Notes: a model not told the origin generated them from the letters alone. A stretch of DNA of 64,000 bases from Acanthosoma haemorrhoidale (GCA_930367205.1 OV884011.1:36407754-36471753), one strand, 5' to 3'; shown: positions 1-12,766, numbered from the stretch's first letter. Translations and numbers: made by a program.

Positions 1-1190
1 AACTGGCCGACCGCTACGCCGCAGATAACTCCGCAAGGACAGGTGACTACCACAAACCTCAGCAGTTTGGAACAGGAACTACATGTTTGTCTCCCCGAAG
101 TAGCTGAAGCCGATTCTTCGACGGTGTCAGGGAAACCTAGCACCAGGGCACGACAGGGTATAAACTGTTTTGCTGAAACAGCTGCCGAGGAAGGAGAAGG
201 ATCGCCCAACTCGTAAACCTGAACAATTTATGTATCATGTTGCGAAACTTCCTGACACCGTGGAAAGAAGTTATCATGTTCCGCTGTGGAAGCCCACAAA
301 GAGAAGTGTCCACTCCCACTACCACCCGATCAGTCTCCTTCATCACATGGGAAAGATTTTGAAAATATTATGCTGAATTGGCTGAAAGAGTTTTGTTCCG
401 AACATGCCATCATTCCCGCTTTCACAAACAGGCTTTCAGCCACACCTGAGTACAGAACATTCACTTGTGAAGGTACAGACGGGTGCCACCCTCAGTACGA
501 ACAGGGACAGCCGGTTCTTTTTAAGATGTACACGTCAGACACTGCTGGGACTAACTACAAGAAAGCTACTGCGGTCGGTTTCGCTGGCTACGTTGTGGTT
601 TACGGCAGTAGCTTAAATGCCAAAAAAAGCTCTTATACTTACCACGTCAGTTAGTAACGTAATTAGTGACAGACTGGGTAAGATTAACATGTGTGAACGC
701 CGAAAGACCGACTTCGTAATCTTCTCCCTCCAAAAGGGGATAAAGCCATGTCAAAATCCTATACTATAGGAGGGCAAGAGAACTCACCGACTATCTCAAT
801 GTACTCTGGGTATAAAAACGGATAGTTATCTCCATTTCTCTACCCATTTTAGGAAATAGAAAAAGTAGGACTCAAGTCTTACTTTACTGGGTTTCACACT
901 TATTAACTTCACTTAACTTGTTGCTGCGTCTCAAACTGATGATATATAAATGTGTCCTCCGGCCAGCTCTGCTTTACGGTGCCAAGCTATATACTCATTT
1001 AGCTGACTGTACAGCTAAATGTCTCCAACAATTTCAGAACGGCATCATGAGAAAAACCTTTAAACATACTTCTCTCCAGAGGTTAAAGAACGCCGACCTG
1101 CACCCGTTGCTTCGTGTGCCGTCGGTGGGTGAGCCGGAGACACGTCAAGTTTTTTTACTCGTTGTAGCACCTCACAAACATAGTGTTTAA
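1..1190 (+). pseudogene. Decayed Jockey-like non-LTR retrotransposon reverse transcriptase (runs off the left edge)
   Basis: Relic of a LINE reverse transcriptase, read in several frames. Around 200-420 the frames give a stretch like PDTVERSYHVPLWKPTK, then HYHPISLLHHMGKIL, then ENIMLNWLKEFCSEHAIIPAF; these correspond to the W-K-P and Y-R-P-I-S-L-L ... G-K-I-x-E blocks at the start of Jockey-clade RT domains. The catalytic centre (motifs A to C) is not recognisable, so the middle is deleted or scrambled. Near 690-850 frames such as KTDFVIFSLQKG match the region after the YxDD box, and 918-1120 (LMIYKCVLRPALLYGAKLY) matches the LYKSVLRPxLxYG block of the RT C-terminus. Frameshifts and stops make it non-functional. 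The domain order is clear; the exact clade is inferred. The element probably starts upstream of base 1. Confidence 0.8.
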
Positions 1191-2500
1191 CACAATGGTC
1201 CCATCACCCTTCCCACATCGATGGCACCAGACTGGCAGGGAAAAATTAGGTTAAGTTATTGTATTTAAGTTTTAGTTTTAGTTTCAATGCTCCATAGAGT
1301 GAGCCCTATCTACCTTTTCTATCAAATCAAACCATGTATCATGTAAATAACATTTTACTATTATGAGGTCATTTGTATTGGCCTCCACGTAGGTTTCATA
1401 TAAAAAGTGGTATTGTCTATAGATGGAAATTGTCTAAAGTATGGTTCTTAAATCGGCGGTAGTCACTGAGGCGATTACCTTGGATTAGAGGCGATTGGGA
1501 TATTAGATACATTAATGTATTGATATTTGTGCAAGTATCAACAATACAATAAAACCTGTCAGTAAGACAAATGTACCATTCTGGCATCCCTTGTGTGAAA
1601 ACAAAACGTATTATTTAAGATCCCTTGTGCAGGAATCTTCGCATAGCAATGTCATGTTAATCAACTCGAAGATTATATAAGATGTAGGTACGCTACAATA
1701 CATATAACGCACGAAGCACATATTGTAAATAGATTTGTATCTTAGAATCTGTATTGTGATAAAATATTAAAATTATTTACATAACAAAGCTTTAATCATT
1801 ATTCATGTTCATGTTGTTGCATCTATTTTTAGAATAATTGGACCATCAACTAGAACTGTCATGGAATAATCAATCTCTCTGAAAATTTTCTCGTTGGTTT
1901 AAACTTGCAACCACGGTGTTAATAATCATTTTTTTCGTAATTACAGTATCAAGAAAAATAAATTACATATTTGAGATTTATAGTTTGAAATCTTACTATT
2001 AATGAATATCCAGTGCGTAATTAATGACACTTAATAATATTTTATAGAGTTGACTAATTTTCATTTCTTCCCAATATCAAATGGAACCTCCTTGTTAAAT
2101 TTCATGTCTCTAGCTTGAACAAGGGTTTCTGATATTAATAATAATAACAACAAAGCCGTTAGAATTTCAGAATAACAGTTTTCGTCTTTCGTTCTGATCG
2201 GATTTTTATATTAATACTATTTTTGAGCACATTTGAGTTTTGTTTTAAGGTACTACTTTTTCAAGTTTTGGAGCTATTCTCTTATTGCATCCCCTCACCT
2301 GGAATTTATCCATGATCTTCGTTGAATTTCCCATAACTTCTACTATAAACATCTGTTTTTGAAACCCAAATTACAATCTACCCAAATACAGTAATGGTTA
2401 ATTGTGACAAATGATCTCATTCGTATCATATATGTATAAATTCCATTCATTCTCTCAATCATATAGTATTTACGCTAAATACACATACAACATAGACATA
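1191..2500. other. Non-coding AT-rich stretch after the retroelement
   Basis: The first 140 bases (to about 1330) are probably the 3' UTR of the preceding retroelement: they continue it without a break and end in repeated TTTTAG units. The remainder is AT-rich with no convincing exon or open frame. Confidence 0.45.
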
Positions 2501-2529
2501 TGTACAAAGGCCAGGAATCCTCAAAATCA

Positions 2530-2785
2530 CTTGTCACCTCCCCAATAAAGGAGAAAGAAGCAAGGATCAGAGAGATCCAACACTTTTTTTTTTCTCCCTA
2601 CACCCCTTGAATTTAATACCATTTGTGAAAAATTAACAAAATCAATGAACAAGAACTGACAGCTCTCTCTTCATTCTGCTATGCGCAGATGCATTCGAAG
2701 GAGGTTGGGCTATATATAAATTAGATTTGAGGTTAAAAGTTAAAACATGAATACAATTCTAGGTGATGGGGCTCACCTTCAGTTT
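2530..2785 (+). repeat. Dispersed repeat with terminal hairpin, copy 1
   Basis: Shares an ordered set of blocks with 8490-8677 (same strand) and 10574-10830 (opposite strand): a T-rich tract followed by CACCCCTTGAATTTA, a spacer, the block CATTCTGCTATGCGCAGATG with GAAGGAGGTTGGG, then at the end AGGTGATGGGGCTCACCT (2761-2778), which folds as a 6-bp stem AGGTGA/TCACCT with a 6-base loop. Copies 1 and 3 also share TTCAGTTT just after the hairpin. Divergence is high, so these are old copies. No coding capacity. It may be a SINE, a LINE 3' end or a Helitron-like end; no CTRR end follows the hairpin, which argues against Helitron. Confidence 0.7.
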
Positions 2786-5340
2786 GACAATGTGAGAGAA
2801 AACTTACAGACTAGAACCTAAAACTAAAGCGTTCCAGCCGCGACAGCGTCCTGCCATCGCTGGGGGAACGGAGAAAGTTAAACACTGGGTTTGTCAGGTA
2901 TTGCAGTCGAAAAATTTGAGACGATCCAACACGCTGCCACTCCATCCATATTACTGCTAGATAGTATTAGTATATACCAAGATAGAGCCACAGACGCCCC
3001 GGACATTAGGGGAGAATACTGGCCAGTGCCAGTCAGGACTCCCAATACCATGGGATTAGGTTGTGTTGGATAATTTTAAATGCAATTTAATGAATTTAGA
3101 GGTAATGTGTTCAATGACAGTGGGTATATTAAGGTGAGAATGGAGGGTTTTATTGGTAACGTAGGGTGGGGCATTTCCTATTGTTCTGGGTTGGAAGTAT
3201 TAGACGCGTTTGATGTCCGATTTGTGAAGTCCAGATTGATTTTAAGATAGTTTTGTAAATAGTATATTGTTTTTCACTACTGATAGGCAATTCTTTCTGT
3301 TTTTCAGTCTATATAATTGTCCTGAAACTAGTGGCATGACTAGATATATTTACTAAGGACATGGGTATATTGACTGTATGGGTAAACTGCCTCGAAGGAA
3401 ACCGTAGACCACAACTAGCAGCCTTCAGATTTGTCCTTGTGCGCTCTTAGGGTTTTGATAGATCTTTATCACATGAGAAGAAACAACTAAGCCTGAGTGA
3501 CTGATTACTAACAATTGTTCAAGAGACGACATCTGATGCTATACAACTCGATTTACTGATTGTGTCATTAATGTGATCTTAAGGACGCACACTGTGGGAC
3601 AGAACAGCTTGATGCACTAGAACATCTTTGAATACGGCCTTTTTTATTGCTCATTAATTTACTTACTATAAAATAATTGTGTAACATAATAGAAACAATT
3701 CCATAATGCTAAAGCTTGGTACTAACAATAAAAACAGCTTTATTGTCTTTCCACAACCGATAACCTCTTCTTTAATGCAACAGCGCTTTCGACAGCTCCA
3801 AGCTCTCATCTTCCAATAGGTTATGTGGAATAACTCATCAACAATAGTATACTTGTATCTATTTAACCAACGATGCAACATCCACGCTCCTCATTTTTTT
3901 CGAAAATCTTTCATTTTCTTCGGAAATTACATCCTTGAAATATATTAAAATTCTATCTAGATGGTCAATATTATCACTATTTTATTTTTTATATAAATTT
4001 TTTGGGATAGCTATGAATTTTCTAATTACATATATATAATCGAATTAAGGGACGTTGAAATTGAAGAAACATTGCCCAGAGATACAGGACTAAGAGTGAG
4101 TGTCTTAAAAATTTAATAAACAATTGTTTTCAAAACCGCATGGTTTTTTTTTTCATAAAAAATACTTCATATTATTTTTCAATCATCTTAAAATTAAAAA
4201 AATTAAGCAGCTAAATTTTTATTTTAAAGTGTAATTCCGATTTCTATCTATGTATGATTTTGTAGCTTTTGAGATGGTACCTTAAAAATCTTTTAAGTCA
4301 AATTGTTTCACTTCACTTCCTGTTATTGTAACTCTAACATCTTAAAAGTATATTTCAAGGTGTGGAACATACCTACAAAAACCTCGATTGAATCAGTTTT
4401 ACGAAAGCTATTTTAAAACAAACATATAATATGATTCCTCCTGTTCAAAGCCTTACTTACTAAGAGTTACTTACTTGCTACGAATATTAAAAAGACGACT
4501 TTGTATAAGACCCCCACTGTCCGTATCATATTACTGACCTCCATTCTGAAGGGGGACTGGGCCCGAAGGTTTTCCCCTTCCAATATTCTTTGCAACCGGT
4601 TCGAATATAATTATTTTTTTCGTTGGTTTTGCTTCTATAAATAGCATTCATGAATGAATCATTATTTTGTATGGTGGTTATGATGTTAGATAGTACCTAA
4701 ACATATTACGGTTCTTGGTTTGTATCATAAATGTCTCTACTTCCATCCAGGTCCGAAATGATTCGTTTCTCCTTTCTTTCTGCATGCGTATATTTTACAA
4801 TAGTAATACAACTCGACCCGAAAATTGTAAAGATATATTCAACAACAGCTCACGCTGATTAGTTTAATATGGGTAATATGACTAAACTAAACGTGAAAGA
4901 AGATTGGTTTTGTCGCCTTTAAAGGTTTCTCAAGTTCCTGCTCAGAAGCTATTCCGGATTTTTTAATGTTATATCATTTTTTCCCCCACGGTTCCTTATG
5001 GTGAAATACAGGTCAAATTCATATTTCAGCCAAATTAGGTCAAACGGTCGTGATCTGTGAACCTAACAACTCATTTAGTGTCACTTTTGGACTCTGAGTA
5101 ATACATTTTTATTTTAAATCGACCTGAAGAATTCCTACAATGATAAATCTCAAGAAATAGACCAGTTCAAGTCACGGGGTCATGGGCGTTTTGACTGGAA
5201 TTCCCCATTGAAAATATCTGTACAAAACTCACGCTTTTTAGAGGACCTGTAGATGATCAAATTTCCTCCAGTTTATATAAAACACATTTTGTGTGACAAA
5301 AAAATTTTAAATTAAGTACAATAAATAAGTCATGTGTTCT
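2786..5340. other. Intergenic, no gene seen
   Basis: AT-rich sequence with only short random frames. I see no splice-framed exon, RNA gene or terminal repeat. Confidence 0.5.
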
Positions 5341-5790
5341 CACAGATTAAAACCCAGGGCCAGGATTTAAAAATTGTGGGCCCCTCTGCAAAGTTTCAAA
5401 ATAGGCCCCTCGAACTCCCGGGGGTTCTGGGTGGACAATTTTGAAACTAAACTCTTAGATATCACATTTTACACTATTCCGGAACTTAAAATTTGTAGGA
5501 AAGTGTTGGCAAGTTTTCTTAACAAAAACAAAGTTTTTCCTTTGTTCCATTATGTAATATTAGGCTTGAAGATTAATCAAAATCGTAAACTTTCTTCTAC
5601 GACAATACTCCTGTTATAAAAATTCAGGGAAAATAAAATGGATAGAAAGTATTATATCAAACATTGTTGCATTCTCGAAATGGGGATGGTTTTCCAAATC
5701 TTTAAGGGCTGCCTTTCAGGCTTCCAGGGCCCTTTGGCAGCCCCCCTCCCTCCGCCAAAACCGCGGGGTTTTGCGGCGCCTAGGGCATGT
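5341..5790. repeat. GC-richer patch, possible non-autonomous DNA element
   Basis: Two G/C-rich blocks stand out from AT-rich flanks: 5355-5430 starts CCAGGGCCAGGATTT and is followed by GGGCCCC motifs, and 5715-5790 carries AGGGCCC, GGCAGCCCCCC and GGCGCC motifs. CAGGGCC-GGATTT starts are common at the ends of hAT-type non-autonomous elements, but I could not align the two blocks as terminal inverted repeats, so the call is tentative. No coding potential. Confidence 0.25.
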
Positions 5791-7742
5791 TAAAAGCTAC
5801 TTCATGGAGATTTCTTTTCCTTTTCATAAATTGTCCTTCTATTATTTATTATCTTTTTCCATGTAAATTTATTAACACTGTCTTAGTTATTTAATAGCAG
5901 TAATAGTTGTTTTAGTTTCTATTCAGTTTGTAAGTTACCATTCCAGTAATATAAAAATTTTTACTGAAAAAATCATTTATCATTACTTTGTATGATATTA
6001 AATTCTTAAACTGGGAACTATTCTATGCGTGCACTTTTGTTTTTACGCAATGAATTTTATTTTTTGTTTACGTACCTACTGTTAACATGATAAGATAACA
6101 TATAAAAAAAAACTCATTTTGTCCTTCGAAATAAATTGCAATCACATCAAGAATAATTTCGTCTTTTATGCGATTCATGAGTTCTTTTTTTAACTAAATA
6201 TATAACATAAGCTATCAAATAGTGTATGAATGTGACATTTCCCCCTCTTAAAATAAGCATCGTGAAATTTTAATCCACAGCTTAACTGCAGATAACAGAA
6301 ATATTTTGTAACATGTTGATGATTTTCTTCATCAATCTCATCCAAAAGATCTCACAACCTCCAAAACATTTCCTCCTATCTTCTATGGAATCATTTTGTT
6401 TAATAAACACATTTTTATAACATAAACACAGATTTTTCAAATCTTTTCCATTTGATTTATATAGGGCTAGTTACCAAACTTTGGTTATATAAAGGAATTG
6501 GTTGTACATCTTATTTGCATCATAAAGGTTCAAATTAACCATTTCCAGATCCTGTTGCGCTTTCAAGAAAATTTAAATTTTATGATATTCCATTAAATAT
6601 CACCAAAACCCATACAAATTATCATTAATCATAAATTTAAAATGTTGACGCGAGCTCTGTTGTAGCATAACATTTCATTTTCCAAAATATTTCTCAGCTG
6701 TGTTTTCCATCTATCATAACCAAACTCGAAGGGATAGGGTCTGTCATAAAACAAGTACGGAGAGATCATCGGTAGTCTGCCTGTATGTTCTACTGAAATT
6801 TATTTAATACACTTCCTAGAGACTGATAGATTTTTTTTTTAACGATCAGTGGTCTGAAAATTGTATAGGTTTAGTTCCTCGGACGCCTCTGGATACGGCC
6901 ATTAGTTTTTGGTCTAAATACAATAACGAGAAGGGTGGGGGGGGGGAATTATACGTAAAAAAAGTCCGGCATTCAACAACTTTTCGGAATACGCTCATTA
7001 GAATACTTTAACGGGAAGGATTGGGCAGTTTAATATAATACTATAATAATACAGTAATAAGTAGTAACGGGAAAAAATGGGTCCGCTTTACTGAATAATC
7101 AAGCTTTCTCAAGTCACAGTTACAGATTGAAGACACTAGTGCGAAAATAATTATCTTTTAAGTCTTTAACAATGAAGAACAAAATCAGAACTTTAAATCT
7201 TTAAGCTTCTGACTTGAAAAACTTAAAAGTTAGCGAAACTAACCCGATTTTTTCACACTTAGCTTATTCCCATATTTCCCGTTTACATATTAATCCTGAA
7301 TTGTTGTTGAGGATCAGACATGGATTAAACCAATTTTGCGACCACAATCGTAGAAGACGGGCAGCCGAAAGAGGATCGCTCCTTACCTGAATGAAAGTAT
7401 AGCCTCTCCCTTCGGTGTAAACATGTATAATAATAGATATGATATATAAGTGAAATATTTAAGCAATTTTACCTCTCCTCTGGCCCTTACACTTACTGAA
7501 GCGGAGTTAATACTGCCAGTGAAGGAATTATCATGTTGCAACATCTGAAGGACACTAGTCAGTGATCCCCACCCAATATTGCCTGTTAGCTCTTTTTCGA
7601 CTGAACTCCGTTAAATATCGCGATCTATACTCCAATACTCTTCTTAGATACGGATAGAAGATTTTTCTTCTTTTTTCAATGCCAATTTTGTGGGCCAGTA
7701 TTGATAATAATTAATTATTAGTTAAAAATAAAAAATATTCTA
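5791..7742. other. Intergenic AT-rich DNA
   Basis: No gene seen. Contains a poly-G run near 6936 and two related short stretches around 6895-6945 and 6985-7030 that share a pattern of CATTAG, then AATAACGAGAAGG or TTTAACGGGAAGG, probably an old local duplication. Confidence 0.45.
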
Positions 7743-7813
7743 ACAGGTATGGTACTCAACCCGAGGCCTTCCGAATAACCGGTCGGGTGGTCTGCCAATT
7801 GAGCTAGTCCTGT
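7743..7813 (-). repeat. tRNA-like sequence, probable SINE head or tRNA pseudogene
   Basis: The minus strand reads as a 71-base tRNA-like unit. The ends pair over five bases (ACAGG with CCTGT). An A-box match TAGCTCAATTGG lies at 7795-7806 and a B-box-like GGGTTGAGTACC at 7751-7762, at tRNA spacing. The anticodon arm is poor: the base before the presumed anticodon GGT is C, not the universal T, one stem pair is broken, and the B box departs from GGTTCRANYCC. A working tRNA is therefore unlikely; an RNA polymerase III-derived SINE head fits better. Confidence 0.5.
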
Positions 7814-8489
7814 ACGAGTAAGACAAGATTAATTCCCTTTTACCAAAATCAGACAGACTTTTTTTTTTCAAAACCCCTTATAGCGACGGCTAACTACATA
7901 AGATAAATCACCCTATACTCTATTGCATATATATTGTAAGCAAAAGTAAAATAACATGAACTAAATCTATTATAAACAAATATAAATCATTGTAAATGTG
8001 TTAAGCAATAAAAGGCGGAAGCCAACTAAGTCACACGAGACAGGTCATAAACATAACAACCCTTTTGGGCCCTCTCTACCTCCAGGGCTTGTCCCCTGGC
8101 CGGGTAATAAGGCGGCGGTCACGTTCCTCGCCACAGGTGTGCGCCGGCTTAGACCCTTGCAGCCTCCCAGCAGGCAAGGGGAGAGGGTACTTAAGGCAGG
8201 GCTCCTGGCCCTGTTAATTAGTCTCTCGTGGCCTTTCTTTTACTCGTGACGCTTGCTTGGTTTCCGCTCGAACTCTGAAAACTTGACTAATTCTTTATGA
8301 AACCTCTGCACCTCTTCTCTTGAACATAGTTCATTGTCGGGGCACATACCTATAAATGTATAAATGTATAAAATACATAAATGGAGTCAGATAGTAACGC
8401 CGTCATGGAATGATTGTCCAGGTTATAAACTTGAACAATTCGCACTTGTCACCAGGGCTAGGGTGATCAGGCACCCCCTAGTGACGACC
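7814..8489. other. Intergenic, with a GC-rich island at about 8010-8240
   Basis: The island is much richer in G and C than its flanks and is open in one plus frame for 83 codons from 7998. The translation is rich in Pro, Leu and Arg, has no recognisable domain and is flanked by no splice context. It may be part of a mobile element or another insertion. The rest is AT-rich, with a short tandem TATAAATG run near 8350. Confidence 0.3.
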
Positions 8490-8677
8490 CGACACCCCTT
8501 TTATTTAACATTTTATTTATTTAACAATATGTGAACAATATTTACAGAATTTCTCCTCTTGCTGCATACTCACATGCATTTGGAGGAGGGTAGGATTACA
8601 AAAACAACATTTCTTTTTGAAGTTAAAAGTACAGTATCAAAATAGACAGGACTAGGTGATGGGGCTCACCTTCGGAT
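8490..8677 (+). repeat. Dispersed repeat with terminal hairpin, copy 2
   Basis: Same block order as the copy at 2530-2785: GACACCCCTTTTATTTAA, a spacer, CTGCATACTCACATGCATTTGGAGGAGGG, then the identical 18-base hairpin AGGTGATGGGGCTCACCT at 8653-8670. This copy lacks the TTCAGTTT that follows the hairpin in the other two. Confidence 0.65.
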
Positions 8678-9659
8678 TACAAAAAGGGGACAAAGACTGT
8701 AAGCAATGTACCACAGGCACAGACAGCAGGGCCGCGATGAGACCTTTTCTATGCGAATTTTCTAATAATAATTATTAATTATAGTGTGAGCCATACCACA
8801 ATGAATCTTGCCCATATTTCTATTGTTGGCTCCAAAATTTTATTTTATATAATAGCTATGAAATTACTGCTGCCATCTTAAATGTGACCATGGAGGATGG
8901 TTGAAGATAATACATTAAATGAATGCTTTCATGTTAGAATAACATTAACTGTGAATTAATTAACTCTGGGGAGAGAACCTGAAGATACCTTCCATTCCCT
9001 TGCAGCACAGGATATATTGAATGAATTATCTCCAGTTTGATTGATATAATTATAATGTATCAGAACAAAAATTAAATATTATTAATCTATGGTGTAAATG
9101 TGCTGCCAGAAAACGGGAATTAAAGGGAAAAGCGAATGAGATCCGAGAAAAAAAAATTTACTAAAATGACAAAACAGAAAAATCAATTAAATTGCTAAAA
9201 AATCAATCAAACCCCCACATTGTTTTTAAAAATTAAACTGTTTTATTAATGAGCCCAGGATTAATCATTTCTTCCTAGTGTAAAGAATTATGTTTGGTGA
9301 AAGCCTGGTTAATATTTGAAATCATATAACAATTATTTTGGAACAGGGTAAAAGAAAAGCTTAGATTAGCAAATATGAGTGCTTTAGCTGTGATAATTTT
9401 AATACTTAATTTCCTTAAACTAATAATTAGATGGAGATTTACTGAATTTAGGGAAAAAAAACTTTTATACAAATAAAAAAACTTAATACAAACTAAATTG
9501 ATTAAAAATAAACCTGAGGTCAGAATGCTCTTTGATAATCTTAATTAAGATTAGTTCAAACCACAAACAGAATAATTGAAATTTTAAATTAATGCAGAGA
9601 TAATATCAATAATTAATATTTGGAAATTCTGTTACTTGATATAAATAGATTCAAAAGTT
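8678..9659. other. Intergenic, no gene seen
   Basis: Very AT-rich; only short unsupported frames. Confidence 0.5.
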
Positions 9660-10565
9660 TAGGACACATTCTTGCTCTCTTGATTCAGTATTTTCTTGTA
9701 TTCTTCTTTAAGGAGCTGCTAAGTGATAAGGGGTATCCTAAGTCTATCTGTTCCAACAATCTCTGTCACTTCCAAGTTGTTTCAATTTAACTATGGAGGC
9801 ATCTCTTCCTGATCCGAGTATTTCTATATAATCATTATGTAGCTTTCAGTGCGCGCCTCAATGTCCCTTTTATGTTGGTATGGTTTCTTAAATCCACTTA
9901 GATTTCCTAGATGTGGCAGATGGGATTAAACCATCTTAGTAGGCACTCCTCTACTCTCCGAGATTGTCATCACGCCCTGTTCCCCCCTCGTATTCTCATT
10001 TCTAACCCAATATCTTCTTGATTTACCATGTAAGTACCTTCTGCTAAGGTTTATCATCTTGATTGGTACGATCCTACTGATGCGTTTGTGGAGAGTCATC
10101 CAACTTTTAAAAAGATCATAAGAAGGTTATCTGTTTTAAATCATATTATTTTGTGTTGGATATTTGGTAAAACACACTTCTGGTATTTTTCACCATATTC
10201 ATTCAATATTGCTGAACCATTATTACGGTTCCCAGGTATTTTTTCTTGTCCTCAAATAAAATTATCTTCTTCCTTATCTCCATTAGCTAGGCTTGGAGTA
10301 AACTCGGACCATCTCCTCTACTTATCTCTGTCCTTTTTTTTTTTCATCTCTGCCACTGAGCTGCTAAGTTCCTTCCTAGGTGTTTCCATTACATATCAGT
10401 TTCTGGACAGTGATGGTGGTCCATAAGGACATGCTTCAAATAGCCAGCTTCCCTTCGACCGTCTCTTTTCTGGAAGATGTGCCTAAACCAGTTGAGCTGA
10501 TGTTTTCTCAGTACTTCTCTGACTGGTCTCACTCTTAGATTCACTTGAATATTTTTCATTGTATA
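9660..10565 (-). pseudogene. Decayed LINE reverse-transcriptase C-terminal tail
   Basis: On the minus strand, starting near 10,550, the frame gives LRVRPVREVLRKHQLNWF followed by RHIFQKRDGRREAG. This matches the tail after the RT domain of endonuclease-RT type LINEs, where a block like R-x-x-x-x-L-x-W-F/Y-G-H-V-x-R is followed by a basic linker. Further on, near 9,790-9,740, KLKQLGSDRDCWNR resembles the closing D-R-D-x-W-R motif of the same tails. Stops and frameshifts separate the pieces and no catalytic RT motif remains. It lies just downstream, in its own direction, of hairpin-repeat copy 3. Confidence 0.5.
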
Positions 10566-10573
10566 CCATTTTT

Positions 10574-10830
10574 AAACTGAAGGTGAGCCCCATCACCTAG
10601 ATTTGTATTCACTTTATTGTATTTTTAACCACAACCTGTATTGTTGAGTAACCCAACCTCCTTCAAATGCATCTGCGCATAGCAGAATGAGGAGAACATT
10701 TCCAATTATCTTATTCATAATTTTTACACATTGTATAAATTCAAGGGGTTTAGGGGAAAAAAAAAAAATTTCATTGTATATGCAATCCCACCTTGCAGCT
10801 ACTCCCCTCTTTGTTTGATTTTTGTACCTC
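10574..10830 (-). repeat. Dispersed repeat with terminal hairpin, copy 3
   Basis: Reverse-oriented copy of the 2530-2785 repeat. It carries the complement of AGGTGATGGGGCTCACCT at 10581-10598, the block with CATTTGAAGGAGGTTGGG and CTATGCGCAGATGCATTTG at 10649-10690, and the T-rich and CCCCTTGAATTTA blocks near 10740-10770. TTCAGTTT beside the hairpin is shared with copy 1, so the common border probably lies there. Confidence 0.7.
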
Positions 10831-12172
10831 ATCTCAGTAGGTCTTATCCTGCAAGGGTGCTAGTCCAAAAAGGTCCAACCCTCTCAGGTATACAGAATAA
10901 AAACAGAACATGGAAAAACACAGACTTGAAAATTCGGAGCTTAACCTCTTTACTCAATTCTCATTTCCCAATTAATCATTGGCCTTTTTAACACAATTTT
11001 TATAACATAACCACAAACCTAACACAATTGAGTAACTCCTGGATGCTTCTTCCATCATCATCACCATTTAATCATAGATCCTAAGTAATTTTTTGTCCCA
11101 CCCTCGGTAGACTCTCACTACCTTCCTGAATCCACCCGCCTCCTTTAGGCAATCCACACCCTATATCCTTCTCATACATCCTTCAAATGGGACTACCCTT
11201 AGTGAAAGGCACCCATCAGCCCAAAATAATTTTCCTTTTATTTTCCCCCACATCCTATTTTTATAAGTTTGAGAGCTAAGAAAAAAAAAAAAAATTTGTT
11301 TGTCCACAACCTCTAACTGCTTCCCATTGCAGACAATGTGAAGCAGATCATCTTTCCTATATATGCACATTTTGCTTTTGGTTGAGTTGATTTTATTTTT
11401 TGCTATAACAAAATTATAAATCTGCTCATTTAAAGATATTTTATTATTTGTTTTAATTCCACATTACTAAATGAAAATAATTTCTATAAAGAGAATATTA
11501 TTTGAAAAGAAAATCATACTAACATTTCATTTATTATGAGTTTAAAGGCTGACCAAATGTTAATACTTAAGACTCCATCACTAAATTTGTTTGTAGGTTA
11601 ATTACAAAATAATAAAATCTAAATGATTATGAGCACCTAACACTTGGCATAGTATGAGCATGTAAAATGAGCCATCTGCCTATTAAGTGTGTATTTATGT
11701 ATGAATACTTTCTTCATGTACATATAAGAATGCAAAATGCAAACTTTAGGAAAGGATAAACCAGGAAGGAGACTCTGAGATAAATAAAAATTAAAAAGAG
11801 CAGCTACAGAACAAAAACTAACAAACAAACCTGTCTTTTATTATGTATACAAAACAAATAAATATAACTAATTATTTTAAAACATATCATCATTTTATCG
11901 AACAAAAATAATCAGGCCATTATGATTTAGGAACCTCTTGTCTTGAAATAATCCTTTAACATAAGAAACTGACACTGACACGTTTAGACCATATCCACAA
12001 GCCATTTATTTGTGTTATATATTGTCATAATTATCATTTGTTAATAATTATTTGCACTAAAATGAGACTGGTTTAAGAAAAGGTTAGGTCTTTACTCTCA
12101 ATTGAAAAACATAAAATTATTATACATGAAATAGAATAAGTTTTTTTTTGTTATGTTCTTTATACCAGAAAC
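10831..12172. other. Intergenic, no gene seen
   Basis: AT-rich; several short frames without domains. No terminal repeats or RNA genes recognised. Confidence 0.45.
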
Positions 12173-12280
12173 CCTGTTTTCGCCCATGCTATCCCTATTA
12201 TAGTCCTGTTTTCGCCCATGTTATCCCTAGTATAGTCCTGTTTTTGCCCATGTTATCCCTATTATAGTCCTGCTTGCCCT
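12173..12280 (+). repeat. 32-bp minisatellite, about 3.3 units
   Basis: Three full head-to-tail copies of a 32-base unit beginning CCTGTTTTCGCCCATG and ending TATCCCTATTATAGT, followed by a partial fourth (CCTGCTTGCCC). The units differ at only a few positions. It lies about 0.9 kb beyond the BBS2 stop codon. Confidence 0.9.
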
Positions 12281-12766
12281 TGTCACAAAATTTTACTTGA
12301 GGTCTCATTTGATGTGGTTACGAATGAAAAATACTTACTCCCATTTATTAATACACACATAGTATTAAGCTTCATTAATTAATAAATTACTTGGTATTAA
12401 ATAATATACACCTAGATTAACATGTAATTTTAATTTTTTTAACTATAATTACAAATTTATTAAAACTGTTGTTAGTGTGGTATTTGCAATTTTACATCAA
12501 CTCATGTTTTATTTAGAGACATAATATGTTACTTGGTAGTTCTAATCGATACTCCACTGATGCTATGAAAAATAGTGCAATATCATTGGCCAACTACTTG
12601 GCATCTTATTTATTCAAATTTAACAAGTGTTGAAACTTAAGTTAACTGTAATTACAAAATATAATTTAAGTTGTTTTGACAGCCATGACAACCCCTTAAT
12701 TGTACAATCCCTTGCACTCTAACTGATTTGTTTTATAAGAAGAGTAAAAGATTCAGAGTGAAATAT

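Noticed and set aside
2760..2800. Helitron 3' end (hairpin near the terminus)
   Set aside because: No CTRR end follows the hairpin at about 10 bases, and no Helitron helicase sequence is present.
10088..10426. 112-codon plus-strand frame
   Set aside because: It is antisense to the decayed LINE tail on the minus strand and has no domain.
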